Shown: positions 14,336 to 21,129 of the stretch, piece after piece
Position numbering within the stretch: the first letter of the stretch is position 1
Layout of the letters: each line of letters opens with the position of its first letter
From: H111-94 sp034436045
Lineage (GTDB): Bacteria > Chloroflexota > Ktedonobacteria > Ktedonobacterales > Ktedonobacteraceae
Direction: 5' to 3'
DNA: 21,129 nt
Assembly: GCA_034436045.1 (NCBI GenBank)
Contig: DAOTVZ010000240.1
Coordinates: 1-21,129, forward strand
Translations under genes and position numbers: made by a program
The notes under the pieces: model-generated
The model's input: only the letters and a program-made list of their open reading frames with translations
Told to the model about the DNA's origin: nothing
Database searches by the model: none

Positions 14336-15234
14336 ATAGTGTTGTTTCCCCCGGCGCTCGTTTCCGCGCCGCCGTCCAGGCTGAGCGCCCGCTGCAAGTG
14401 GTAGGGACGATCAACGCCTACCATGCTCGCATGGCCGAGCGTGTGGGCTACAAGGCCATTTATCTCTCCGGCGGGGGGGTGGCGGCAGGCTCTCTGGGTG
14501 TGCCTGACCTCGGTATCACCACGCTTGACGATGTACTCACCGATGTTCGCCGCATCACCGATGTGTGCAATCTACCACTGCTGGTAGATGTGGACACAGG
14601 GTTTGGGAGCGCATTCAACATCGCCCGCACGATCAAGGCTCTCATCAAGTTCGGCGCGGCTGCCTGCCATATCGAGGATCAGGTGCAGGCCAAGCGCTGT
14701 GGGCATCGACCGGGTAAGGCCATCGTGCCGAAGGAAGAGATGGTGGATCGCATTAAGGCCGCAGTTGATGCCCGCACCGATCCACAGTTCGTTATCATGG
14801 CGCGCACCGATGCGCTGGCGGTGGAGGGATTGCAGGCGGCCATCGAGCGGGCGCGTGCGTGTGTGGAGGCGGGCGCGGACATGATTTTCCCAGAAGCCGT
14901 GACAGAACTTTCCATATACAAACAATTTGCCGATGCAGTGAACGTACCGGTGCTGGCCAACATTACGGAGTTTGGGGTCACACCGCTCTTCACGGTCGAG
15001 GAACTGGCTTCTGTCAATGTGAGCCTCGTTCTCTATCCCTTGTCCGCCTTCCGCGCTATGAACAAGGCGGCGCTCAAGGTATATGAGGCGATTCGCCAGG
15101 AGGGGACGCAGAAGAGCGTTCTGGACAGCATGCAGACACGCGCCGAGCTGTACGATTTCCTGGATTACTACGCCTATGAACAGAAGCTTGATCAATTGTT
15201 TGCAAAGGAACTGGACGATTTCAAGAAAGATTAG
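14332..15234 (+). CDS. prpB: Methylisocitrate lyase (PrpB)
   Basis: The product (300 residues) cleaves 2-methylisocitrate to pyruvate and succinate, the last step of the methylcitrate cycle, in the cytosol with Mg2+. It follows E. coli PrpB closely throughout: YLSGGGVAAGSLGVPDLGIT near 44-63, DVDTGFG near 86-92, the active-site signature KRCGHRPGKAIV near 121-132, VIMARTDALAVEGL near 150-165, and a C-terminal QKSVLDSMQTRAELYDFLDY. The ATG at 14332 is preceded by GGGAG at 8 bases; an in-frame TTG at 14317 is less likely. It overlaps the DUF169-like fragment by four bases and is followed by prpC after 15 bases. Confidence 0.97.
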   Translation: MNSVVSPGARFRAAVQAERPLQVVGTINAYHARMAERVGYKAIYLSGGGVAAGSLGVPDLGITTLDDVLTDVRRITDVCNLPLLVDVDTGFGSAFNIARTIKALIKFGAAACHIEDQVQAKRCGHRPGKAIVPKEEMVDRIKAAVDARTDPQFVIMARTDALAVEGLQAAIERARACVEAGADMIFPEAVTELSIYKQFADAVNVPVLANITEFGVTPLFTVEELASVNVSLVLYPLSAFRAMNKAALKVYEAIRQEGTQKSVLDSMQTRAELYDFLDYYAYEQKLDQLFAKELDDFKKD

Positions 15235-15249
15235 GGAAGAACAAGAAGT

Positions 15250-16404
15250 ATGAGTCAACCCCCCATCATAGGAGTTAAAGGAAAAAAGTCTGTTGCGTTG
15301 TCCGGCGTTGTAGCTGGCAATACGGCTATCTGCACAGTTGGGCGCACGGGCAACGACCTGCATTATCGCGGCTACGATATTGCCGATCTCGCACGCCTGG
15401 CCACGTTTGAGGAAGTGGCTTATCTGCTCGTTTACGGCAAGCTCCCCACCGTCTCGGAACTGGCCCAGTACAAGAAGAAGCTCAAGGCACTGCGCGGACT
15501 ACCTGTGCAACTCAAGAGTGTGTTGGAGTCTATCCCAGCAGCGGCGCATCCGATGGATGTGTTGCGTACAGGCTGCTCGGTGCTGGGTACCCTCTTACCT
15601 GAGAAGGACGACCACAACGTCGCTGGCGCACGTGATATTGCAGATCGTTTGATCTCTTCCTTTGCCTCGATGCTGCTCTACTGGTATCACTTCAGTCACA
15701 ATGGTCGCCGTATTGAGACTGAGACAGAAGATGACTCTATCGCCACCCATTTTCTGCATTTGCTGCACGGTGTTCCACCTTCGACGCTCAGTGCCCGCTC
15801 GCTAGACGTTTCGTTGATCCTGTATGCCGAGCATGAATTCAATGCCTCTACCTTCACGGCGCGAGTGATTACCGGTACCGGCTCCGATCTGTATGGTGCG
15901 ATAACGGGCGCGATCAGCGCGCTGCGTGGCCCCAAGCATGGCGGGGCCAATGAGGGAGCTTTTGAGATTCAGAGCCGCTATAGCAGCCCGCAGGAAGCAG
16001 AAGTTGATATCCGTCGCAGGGTCGCAGCCGGGGAGATCATTATCGGCTTTGGCCACCCCGTCTATACGGTAGCTGACCCGCGTACCCCTATCATCAAGGA
16101 GATCGCACGCCAGGTGTGTGAGGCGGAGGGCAATCCCACGTTGTTTGCCGTTGCCGAACGCATCGAACAGGTCATGTGGAGCGAGAAGAAGATGTTCCCG
16201 AATCTGGACTGGTTCAGTGCGGTTTGTTATCACATGCTGGGAGTGCCGACGTCCATGTTCACTCCGCTATTTGTGATCGCACGTACAACTGGTTGGACAG
16301 CCCATGTCATCGAGCAGCGCATCGATGGCAAGATCATCCGCCCCTCGGCCAACTATGTGGGACCGGACGATCAGCCGTTTACTCCTATCGAGCAGAGAAA
16401 GTAA
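15250..16404 (+). CDS. prpC: 2-methylcitrate synthase (PrpC)
   Basis: The product (384 residues) condenses propionyl-CoA with oxaloacetate to 2-methylcitrate. It is a short, bacterial type II citrate-synthase fold, close to the 389 residues of E. coli PrpC. Visible are NTAICTVG and DLHYRGYDI near 24-44, AEHEFNASTFTAR near 193-205 with His195, GPKHGGANEGAFE near 227-239 with His230, GFGHPVYTVADPR near 266-278 with His269, and LDWFSAVCY near 318 with the catalytic Asp319. Family sequence alone separates methylcitrate from citrate synthase poorly, but its place between prpB and prpD makes PrpC the best call. It starts 15 bases after prpB with GGGAAG 10 bases upstream, the last bases of which overlap the end of prpB. 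Confidence 0.95.
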   Translation: MSQPPIIGVKGKKSVALSGVVAGNTAICTVGRTGNDLHYRGYDIADLARLATFEEVAYLLVYGKLPTVSELAQYKKKLKALRGLPVQLKSVLESIPAAAHPMDVLRTGCSVLGTLLPEKDDHNVAGARDIADRLISSFASMLLYWYHFSHNGRRIETETEDDSIATHFLHLLHGVPPSTLSARSLDVSLILYAEHEFNASTFTARVITGTGSDLYGAITGAISALRGPKHGGANEGAFEIQSRYSSPQEAEVDIRRRVAAGEIIIGFGHPVYTVADPRTPIIKEIARQVCEAEGNPTLFAVAERIEQVMWSEKKMFPNLDWFSAVCYHMLGVPTSMFTPLFVIARTTGWTAHVIEQRIDGKIIRPSANYVGPDDQPFTPIEQRK

Positions 16405-16446
16405 GTCAACCGTCCTGAGAAGGCGCAAATTGAGAGAAACGAGACC

Positions 16447-17889
16447 ATGTCATCTACCATCTCAAACGTCCGCCCTGAACCTGACCAGGTGCTGGTGGAC
16501 ATTGCCGATTATGTACTGCATTATCACATCACGTCAGAGATAGCATATAGTACGGCGCACTACTGCCTGCTCGATACACTGGGCTGCGGGCTGGAGGCGC
16601 TTGGTTATCCTGCCTGTACTAAACTCCTGGGTCCCATCGTACCAGGTACAGTGGTACCAAACGGGGCCAAAGTGCCCGGCACGCAGTTCCAGCTAGACCC
16701 TGTGCAAGCTGCCTTCAACATTGGTACCATGATCCGCTGGTTGGATTTCAACGATACCTGGCTCGCAGCTGAATGGGGCCACCCTTCCGATAATCTGGGC
16801 GGCATTCTGGCAACTGCCGACTGGCTCTCGCGCCTACGCTTAGCCAATGGCAAAGAGCCATTGACTTTGCGCGACGTACTCACAGCCATGATTAAGGCGC
16901 ACGAAATCCAGGGAGTGCTTGCCCTGGAGAACAGCTTTAACCGCGTGGGGTTAGATCATGTGGTGCTGGTGAAAGTGGCCTCTGCCGCTGTGTGCTGCTG
17001 GCTCATGGGAGGAAGCCGCGAAGAGATCATCAACGCAGTATCCCAGGCCTTTGTAGATGGTCAAGCCTTGAGAACTTATCGGCATGCTCCTAACACCGGT
17101 TCCAGAAAAAGCTGGGCGGCGGGCGATGCCACCAGCCGGGCGGTACGCCTGGCCCTCTTCTCCGTGAAGGGTGAGATGGGTTACCCTTCAGTCTTAACTG
17201 CCAGAACCTGGGGCTTCTATGATGTCTTCTTCGGCGGGCAGCCTTTCAAGTTCCAGCGCCCCTATGGCTCCTATGTTATGGAAAATGTCCTCTTTAAGAT
17301 CAGCTTTCCGGCAGAGTTTCACGCACAGACGGCTGTGGAAGCCGCAATTCGCCTGCATCCCCAGGTCAAGGGGCGTCTCGACGACATTGATAAGATTGTT
17401 ATCACCACCCACCAGTCCGCGATCCGCATTATAGATAAGCGTGGACCTTTGCACAACCCTGCCGACCGCGATCACTGCCTGCAATACATGACGGCAATAG
17501 GGCTGCTTAAGGGCAGCCTCAGTGCCACAGACTACGAGGACGACGTGGCCGCCGACCCGCGTATTGATCAACTGCGTGAGAAGATGGAGGTCATTGAGGA
17601 CAAGCAATACAGTCTCGATTATCTCGATCCCGATAAACGCTCAATTGCCAACGCCGTACAGGTCTTCTTCCGCGACGGCACGCAGACTGAGCGTGTCGAA
17701 GTCGCCTATCCCATCGGCCATCGTCGGCGTCGAGCCGAAGGTATTCCGCTTCTTATTGAAAAGTTCAAGACTAACCTGGCGCGCCGTTTCCCGGAGAAGC
17801 AACGTCAGGTGATCCTGGAGGTTTCCCTTGATCCGACCCGCCTGGCAGCCATGCCCGTCAATGAGTACGTGGATCTGTATGTGATTTAG
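16447..17889 (+). CDS. prpD: 2-methylcitrate dehydratase (PrpD)
   Basis: The product (480 residues, E. coli PrpD 483) belongs to the MmgE/PrpD family and removes water from 2-methylcitrate to give 2-methylaconitate or directly 2-methylisocitrate's precursor. Seen are the family motifs MIRWLDFNDTWLAAEWGHPS near 95-114 followed by DNLGGI, AAGDATSRAVRLAL, and the C-terminal NAVQVFFRDGTQTERVEVAYPIGHRRRR stretch near 400-430. It is 42 bases downstream of prpC with only a weak ribosome site. No AcnB-like aconitase or AcnD/PrpF is in the window, so hydration of 2-methylaconitate must be done by an aconitase elsewhere. Confidence 0.95.
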   Translation: MSSTISNVRPEPDQVLVDIADYVLHYHITSEIAYSTAHYCLLDTLGCGLEALGYPACTKLLGPIVPGTVVPNGAKVPGTQFQLDPVQAAFNIGTMIRWLDFNDTWLAAEWGHPSDNLGGILATADWLSRLRLANGKEPLTLRDVLTAMIKAHEIQGVLALENSFNRVGLDHVVLVKVASAAVCCWLMGGSREEIINAVSQAFVDGQALRTYRHAPNTGSRKSWAAGDATSRAVRLALFSVKGEMGYPSVLTARTWGFYDVFFGGQPFKFQRPYGSYVMENVLFKISFPAEFHAQTAVEAAIRLHPQVKGRLDDIDKIVITTHQSAIRIIDKRGPLHNPADRDHCLQYMTAIGLLKGSLSATDYEDDVAADPRIDQLREKMEVIEDKQYSLDYLDPDKRSIANAVQVFFRDGTQTERVEVAYPIGHRRRRAEGIPLLIEKFKTNLARRFPEKQRQVILEVSLDPTRLAAMPVNEYVDLYVI

Positions 17890-17899
17890 AAGCAAAGAC

Positions 17900-19018
17900 A
17901 TGATGAAACTGACAACGCCTGCTATCCCAAAGGAGACGCCGGATAGAGCGCGACGCACACCTGAAAGAGGCGTGCGTCACCTTCCCTCATCGCTCGTGCT
18001 GGCGCTCTTGACGGCGCTGCTCATATGTGCCATGCTGGTGGCGGTCAGCTTCGGCTCGACCGCCATCCCGCTCAGTGTTATCGCCCAAATCGTTCTTAAT
18101 GGCACGGGACTTTTCCATTTCACGCACCACTGGGCTGCTAGCGATGAGGTTATTGTCTGGCAGGTACGTATGCCCATCGTGGTGGGGGCTGCGCTGGTCG
18201 GAGCCGGTCTCTCGGTGGCCGGTGTGCTGTTTCAGGGCCTGTTGCGCAATCCTCTGGCCGACCCATATCTGATCGGCACCTCGTCCGGTGCATCGCTGGG
18301 TGCGGCCATCGCCTTTGTTTTGCCTCTTGATACCATTTATGGCACCTTTTTCCCCCTTACACCCGTGCTGGCTTTCGTTGGGGCCATGCTGACTGTCCTC
18401 TTCGTTTATGCTATTGCACGTGTCGATGGGCGCACACCGGTTGTCGCGCTTCTGCTCTCCGGTGTCGTGGTCAACTCTGTGTTAATCGCCTGTCAGACGC
18501 TGGTGCTGATTCTAAGTCCACACGCCGCATTTACGCTCCAGTCACTCTTCAACTGGCTGACTGGTGGCGTCGAGATTGCAAACTGGCCCCCATTGGAGAT
18601 AGTGGGGCCGATCATTGTGGTTGGTATTGTGCTGGCGTTGGGTTTGGCGAGTGTACTCGATGTATTTGCACTGGGCGAGGAGGGCGCGGCACATCTGGGC
18701 GTACACGTGGAGCGACGCAAGGTGCTGGTGGTGCTACTGGCTTCGCTGCTGACGGCGGCGGCAGTTTCGATTAGTGGCCTGATCGGCTTTGTGGGTCTGG
18801 TGGTGCCGCATGTCATGCGCCTACTGCTGGGGCCACGCCATCGCCTGCTCATTCCCTCGGCAGCGCTGGGCGGCGCGACCTTCCTGACGCTGGCCGATCT
18901 GCTAGCGCGAGTGGTAATCGCTCCGGCGGTTTTGCCAGTAGGCGTCTTTACGGCCCTCATCGGAGCGCCGTTCTTCCTGTTTTTATTGCGTAAGAGCAAG
19001 CGCGAGTATCAGTGGTGA
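17900..19018 (+). CDS. FecCD-family ABC permease, cobalamin/siderophore type
   Basis: The 372-residue product is an inner-membrane permease with about ten hydrophobic segments, the first after a basic N-terminal tail of 30 residues. The FecCD/BtuC signature is clear: GVLFQGLLRNPLADPYLIGT near 108-127 with SSGASLGAA after it, and the C-terminal GLIGFVGLVVPHVMRLLLG near 290-309 that contacts the ATPase. It starts 10 bases after prpD and is followed by its ATPase after 17 bases, so it belongs to the prp transcription unit. Substrates in the family are vitamin B12, siderophores or haem; B12 is favoured by the fused domain of the ATPase. No substrate-binding protein is seen nearby. Confidence 0.93.
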   Translation: MMKLTTPAIPKETPDRARRTPERGVRHLPSSLVLALLTALLICAMLVAVSFGSTAIPLSVIAQIVLNGTGLFHFTHHWAASDEVIVWQVRMPIVVGAALVGAGLSVAGVLFQGLLRNPLADPYLIGTSSGASLGAAIAFVLPLDTIYGTFFPLTPVLAFVGAMLTVLFVYAIARVDGRTPVVALLLSGVVVNSVLIACQTLVLILSPHAAFTLQSLFNWLTGGVEIANWPPLEIVGPIIVVGIVLALGLASVLDVFALGEEGAAHLGVHVERRKVLVVLLASLLTAAAVSISGLIGFVGLVVPHVMRLLLGPRHRLLIPSAALGGATFLTLADLLARVVIAPAVLPVGVFTALIGAPFFLFLLRKSKREYQW

Positions 19019-19035
19019 AGGGAGTTATGCTATAA

Positions 19036-20451
19036 GTGGCGCAATTAGAAGTACAACATATGTCATTCGGCTATCAGGAGCAGCCACTGCTCTTCGATGT
19101 CTCGCTACGCATCGAGGCCGGAGAGATGCTCGGCCTGCTTGGCCCGAACGGCTCCGGCAAAACGACCTTGCTGCGTATTCTGAGCGGCGTGCTAGAGCCA
19201 CAGCAAGGCCGCGTATTGCTAGATGGACGCGAATTGCGTGCCTGGGGGCGACAGCGTGTGGCGCAGCGCATCGCGGTTGTGCCACAAGAACTACACATGC
19301 CTTTTGCCTTTACGGTCGAACAGATGGTTGAGATGGGGCGCACACCCTTTGTCTCCGGCTTTTTCGCCAGGCTCGGTCGGCATGATCGCGCCATGATCGC
19401 AGATGCCATGACGGCGGCTGGCGTCGAGGTGCTGGCCCCACGTGTCTTCAACGAGTTGAGCGGAGGCGAGCGACAGCGCGTGATGATTGCGATGGCCCTG
19501 GCACAGCAGCCCTCGGTTCTGCTACTGGATGAGCCGACGGCTCACCTGGATATCAAATACCAGGTGGAGACGCTGGAACTGGTGCAGCGCCTCAACAGGG
19601 AGCGGGGCGTCACCATTGTAGCTGCAATTCATGACCTGAACCTGGCAGCGCGCTACTTCTCGCGCCTGCTGCTCTTCCAGCGCGGTGTTGTGGCCGATGG
19701 CAGTCCCGCCGAGGTGCTGGAGCCGACGTTGCTCAGTCGTGTGTACGGCGTGAAGGTGCGGGTGGGCATCCTGAGCGGTGCAGCCCATCTTAGCGTGTTG
19801 CCGCCTGATGCCAGGCACGGGGAACAGGAAGGTGACGAACGTGAGAAGAGCCGACCGCGTGTGCATGTCATTGCAGGTGGGGGCACGGGCGCTATTATAA
19901 TGCGCGCGCTAGCCGATGCGCGTATTCCTTTTAGTGCAGGAGCGTTAAATATCGGTGATAGTGATCATACGCTGGCCCTGCGCCTGGCGCAAGAGGTGAT
20001 TACCGAACAGCCCTACACTCCCATCTCTGCTGCTGCACTGGAACAGGTGCGCCAGAGCCTTGAGTGTGTCGCGCTGCTCATCGTCTGCCCCACTCCCATC
20101 GGCCCCGGTAATCTCTGCTTGCTGCAAGAAGCGTTGCATGCGGCGCAGCGCGGCCTGCCTGTGCTATTACTGGCCTCACAGACCGCTGAGAGTGTGTGTG
20201 CGCCGGAAAGCGCCATAGAGACAAATGATGGCCTGTTAGAGCGCACCGGTATGGCGGCGCGCGATTATACCAATGGAGCCGCGTTACACCTGGTAGGCGA
20301 GCTATTACAGCATGGTGCGCGCGTGACCGCCTCGGTGAGCGAGGCGGTTGAGTTAGTAAAACAGGTGACAGAGCAGGGTAGCCGTCAGCATGGTATAGGT
20401 GCGCAGGGCACTGGCACTCAGGCAGAGCGCAATGCTTCGCATCTAATATGA
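19036..20451 (+). CDS. ABC transporter ATPase (BtuD-like) fused to a Rossmann-like domain
   Basis: The 471-residue product couples ATP hydrolysis to import through the preceding permease. Residues 1-250 form a FepC/BtuD ATPase: Walker A GPNGSGKTT (36-44), Q-loop VVPQE (81-85), signature LSGGERQR (141-148), Walker B VLLLDEPT (161-168) and H-loop AIHDLNLAAR (H199). After a charged linker (256-273) comes a second domain (274-446) that begins VHVIAGGGTGAIIMR, then AGALNIGDSD near 301 and VCPTPIGPGNL near 350, as in nucleotide-binding folds. Such tails are known in some BtuD-type ATPases and seem connected with cobalamin, but I recall this only from family examples. The GTG start has GGGAG 11 bases upstream. 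An adjacent substrate-binding protein gene is missing. Confidence 0.9.
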   Translation: MAQLEVQHMSFGYQEQPLLFDVSLRIEAGEMLGLLGPNGSGKTTLLRILSGVLEPQQGRVLLDGRELRAWGRQRVAQRIAVVPQELHMPFAFTVEQMVEMGRTPFVSGFFARLGRHDRAMIADAMTAAGVEVLAPRVFNELSGGERQRVMIAMALAQQPSVLLLDEPTAHLDIKYQVETLELVQRLNRERGVTIVAAIHDLNLAARYFSRLLLFQRGVVADGSPAEVLEPTLLSRVYGVKVRVGILSGAAHLSVLPPDARHGEQEGDEREKSRPRVHVIAGGGTGAIIMRALADARIPFSAGALNIGDSDHTLALRLAQEVITEQPYTPISAAALEQVRQSLECVALLIVCPTPIGPGNLCLLQEALHAAQRGLPVLLLASQTAESVCAPESAIETNDGLLERTGMAARDYTNGAALHLVGELLQHGARVTASVSEAVELVKQVTEQGSRQHGIGAQGTGTQAERNASHLI

Positions 20452-20727
20452 CATGATACATGTTTTACCTGTTTTCATGGTAGGAGCGAAATGGGCCTTG
20501 CACTCTCTCTGTTCACTGCCTGTCGGTAGGGACTAAGCAACTTCTAATGACCTGTGGCATTTTTGCTGTCACTTTCTTGCGGACTTGCTCGTGAAAGATT
20601 GGAAATATGGTGAAGAACGAAAACATAGCTTAGTTGTTCTCTGTATAGCGGTCACTCTCCCTTGCGAGTGAATATAGTGTATATGTGGTTTGGTGATGAT
20701 CAATGATGATTATTAAGGAGGAGATAA
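20452..20727. other. Intergenic region before the stress-protein gene
   Basis: No gene is seen. The stretch has a small inverted repeat CACTC...GAGTG near 20653-20670 and several AT-rich candidates for -10 boxes (for example TATAGT at 20674-20679), but no matching -35 element at a standard distance. No clear terminator for the operon was found. Confidence 0.4.
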
Positions 20728-21129
20728 ATGGCTCTGAATCACAGAGTAGTTGTTGCTGTGTTCGATGATCCCGTAATGGCGGATAGGTCGCTCAATGAGC
20801 TTCAGAATGCTGGCTTCCCTCTGCGTGAGGTACTTGTTGCCAGCAAGACCGGTGAACAGCACAAGAGGGGGTTTCTTGAGAGCCTGAAACAGTTCTTTGC
20901 TGGTTCGGACAGGAGTGTCAATGTGAGCGACCTTGAGCGTGATCTCACCGATATGGGGCTTTCTGAGGAGGCGGCACACTATTATAATGAGCAATACAGC
21001 GTCGGTAAATCAATCGTTGGCGTGCGTGCGGAGGATCGTGTCGATGACGCGCTAAGCATTTTGCGCGCCAATGGAGGCTATACCTTTGAGGCGCGCGTCA
21101 GCGGCGCACAGCAAGTTGACGATAGCGTA
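20728..21129 (+). CDS. GSP17M/YflT-type general stress protein, cut by the window end
   Basis: The frame is open from the ATG at 20728 to the last base (134 residues, no stop). It starts MALNHRVVVAVFDDPVMADR and continues SLNELQNAGFPLREVLVAS, the beta-alpha-beta start typical of YflT/GSP17M-like proteins (about 8-38). A second block, DLTDMGLSEEAAHYYNEQY with SVGKSIVGVRAEDRVDDALS, is also typical of the family (about 72-110) and is followed by LRANGGYTFEAR. Such proteins are induced by stress in Bacillus and their function is poorly known. A very strong AAGGAGGAG site at 20716-20723 lies 4 bases upstream. It is a separate unit after the transporter genes. Confidence 0.8.
   Translation, partial: MALNHRVVVAVFDDPVMADRSLNELQNAGFPLREVLVASKTGEQHKRGFLESLKQFFAGSDRSVNVSDLERDLTDMGLSEEAAHYYNEQYSVGKSIVGVRAEDRVDDALSILRANGGYTFEARVSGAQQVDDSV

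Noticed and set aside
14572..15363. Long minus-strand frame of 263 residues inside prpB
   Set aside because: It is antisense to strongly conserved PrpB sequence and matches nothing recognisable.

Overview
The window looks like chromosomal DNA from a Chloroflexota bacterium of the Ktedonobacteria type. This is an inference from protein style (a PATAN-like/DUF4388 protein with a C-terminal helical domain, a long pentapeptide-repeat protein, a cobalamin-type ABC ATPase with an extra Rossmann-like domain) and from many REP-like hairpins with GTAGRG...CYCTAC ends. No phage, transposase, CRISPR, tRNA or rRNA gene was seen.

Left part (1-6562), all genes on the minus strand. A 44-bp tandem repeat lies at the left edge (1-132). 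Then, in order of coordinates: an isocitrate lyase/PEP mutase family enzyme (260-1135) directly behind a diacylglycerol-kinase-like lipid kinase (1160-2266 or 2410); a sodium:solute symporter of the monocarboxylate type with a long proline-rich tail (2503-4416); a pentapeptide-repeat protein (4569-5744); and a PATAN/DUF4388-like regulator (5840-6562). Several hairpin repeats lie between these genes, and one forms the 3' end of the pentapeptide gene.

Middle part (7124-13974), plus strand. A 561-bp divergent region leads into a transketolase, a small membrane protein, and a second lipid kinase with an unusual C-terminal domain. Next come a two-gene unit, namely a 74-residue Gly/His-rich protein overlapping a glutathionylspermidine-synthase-like ATP-grasp ligase, and an RNase H with a helical C-terminal extension.

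Right part (14156-20451), plus strand. This is a tight operon for propionate use by the methylcitrate cycle: prpB (methylisocitrate lyase), prpC (2-methylcitrate synthase) and prpD (2-methylcitrate dehydratase). It continues into a cobalamin/siderophore-type ABC permease and its ATPase, which carries a fused Rossmann-like domain. A short DUF169-like fragment precedes prpB and overlaps it as ATGA. PrpC condenses propionyl-CoA with oxaloacetate, PrpD dehydrates methylcitrate, and PrpB cleaves methylisocitrate to pyruvate and succinate. The monocarboxylate symporter on the other strand could bring in the substrate. The window ends inside a YflT/GSP17M-type stress protein (20728 onward).

The most interesting candidate for an undescribed system is the coupled pair at 11535-13071: a Gly/His-rich small protein ending in Gly-Gly plus an ATP-grasp amide ligase, under its own good promoter. 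The B12-type transporter inside the methylcitrate operon and the DUF169 fragment are next.
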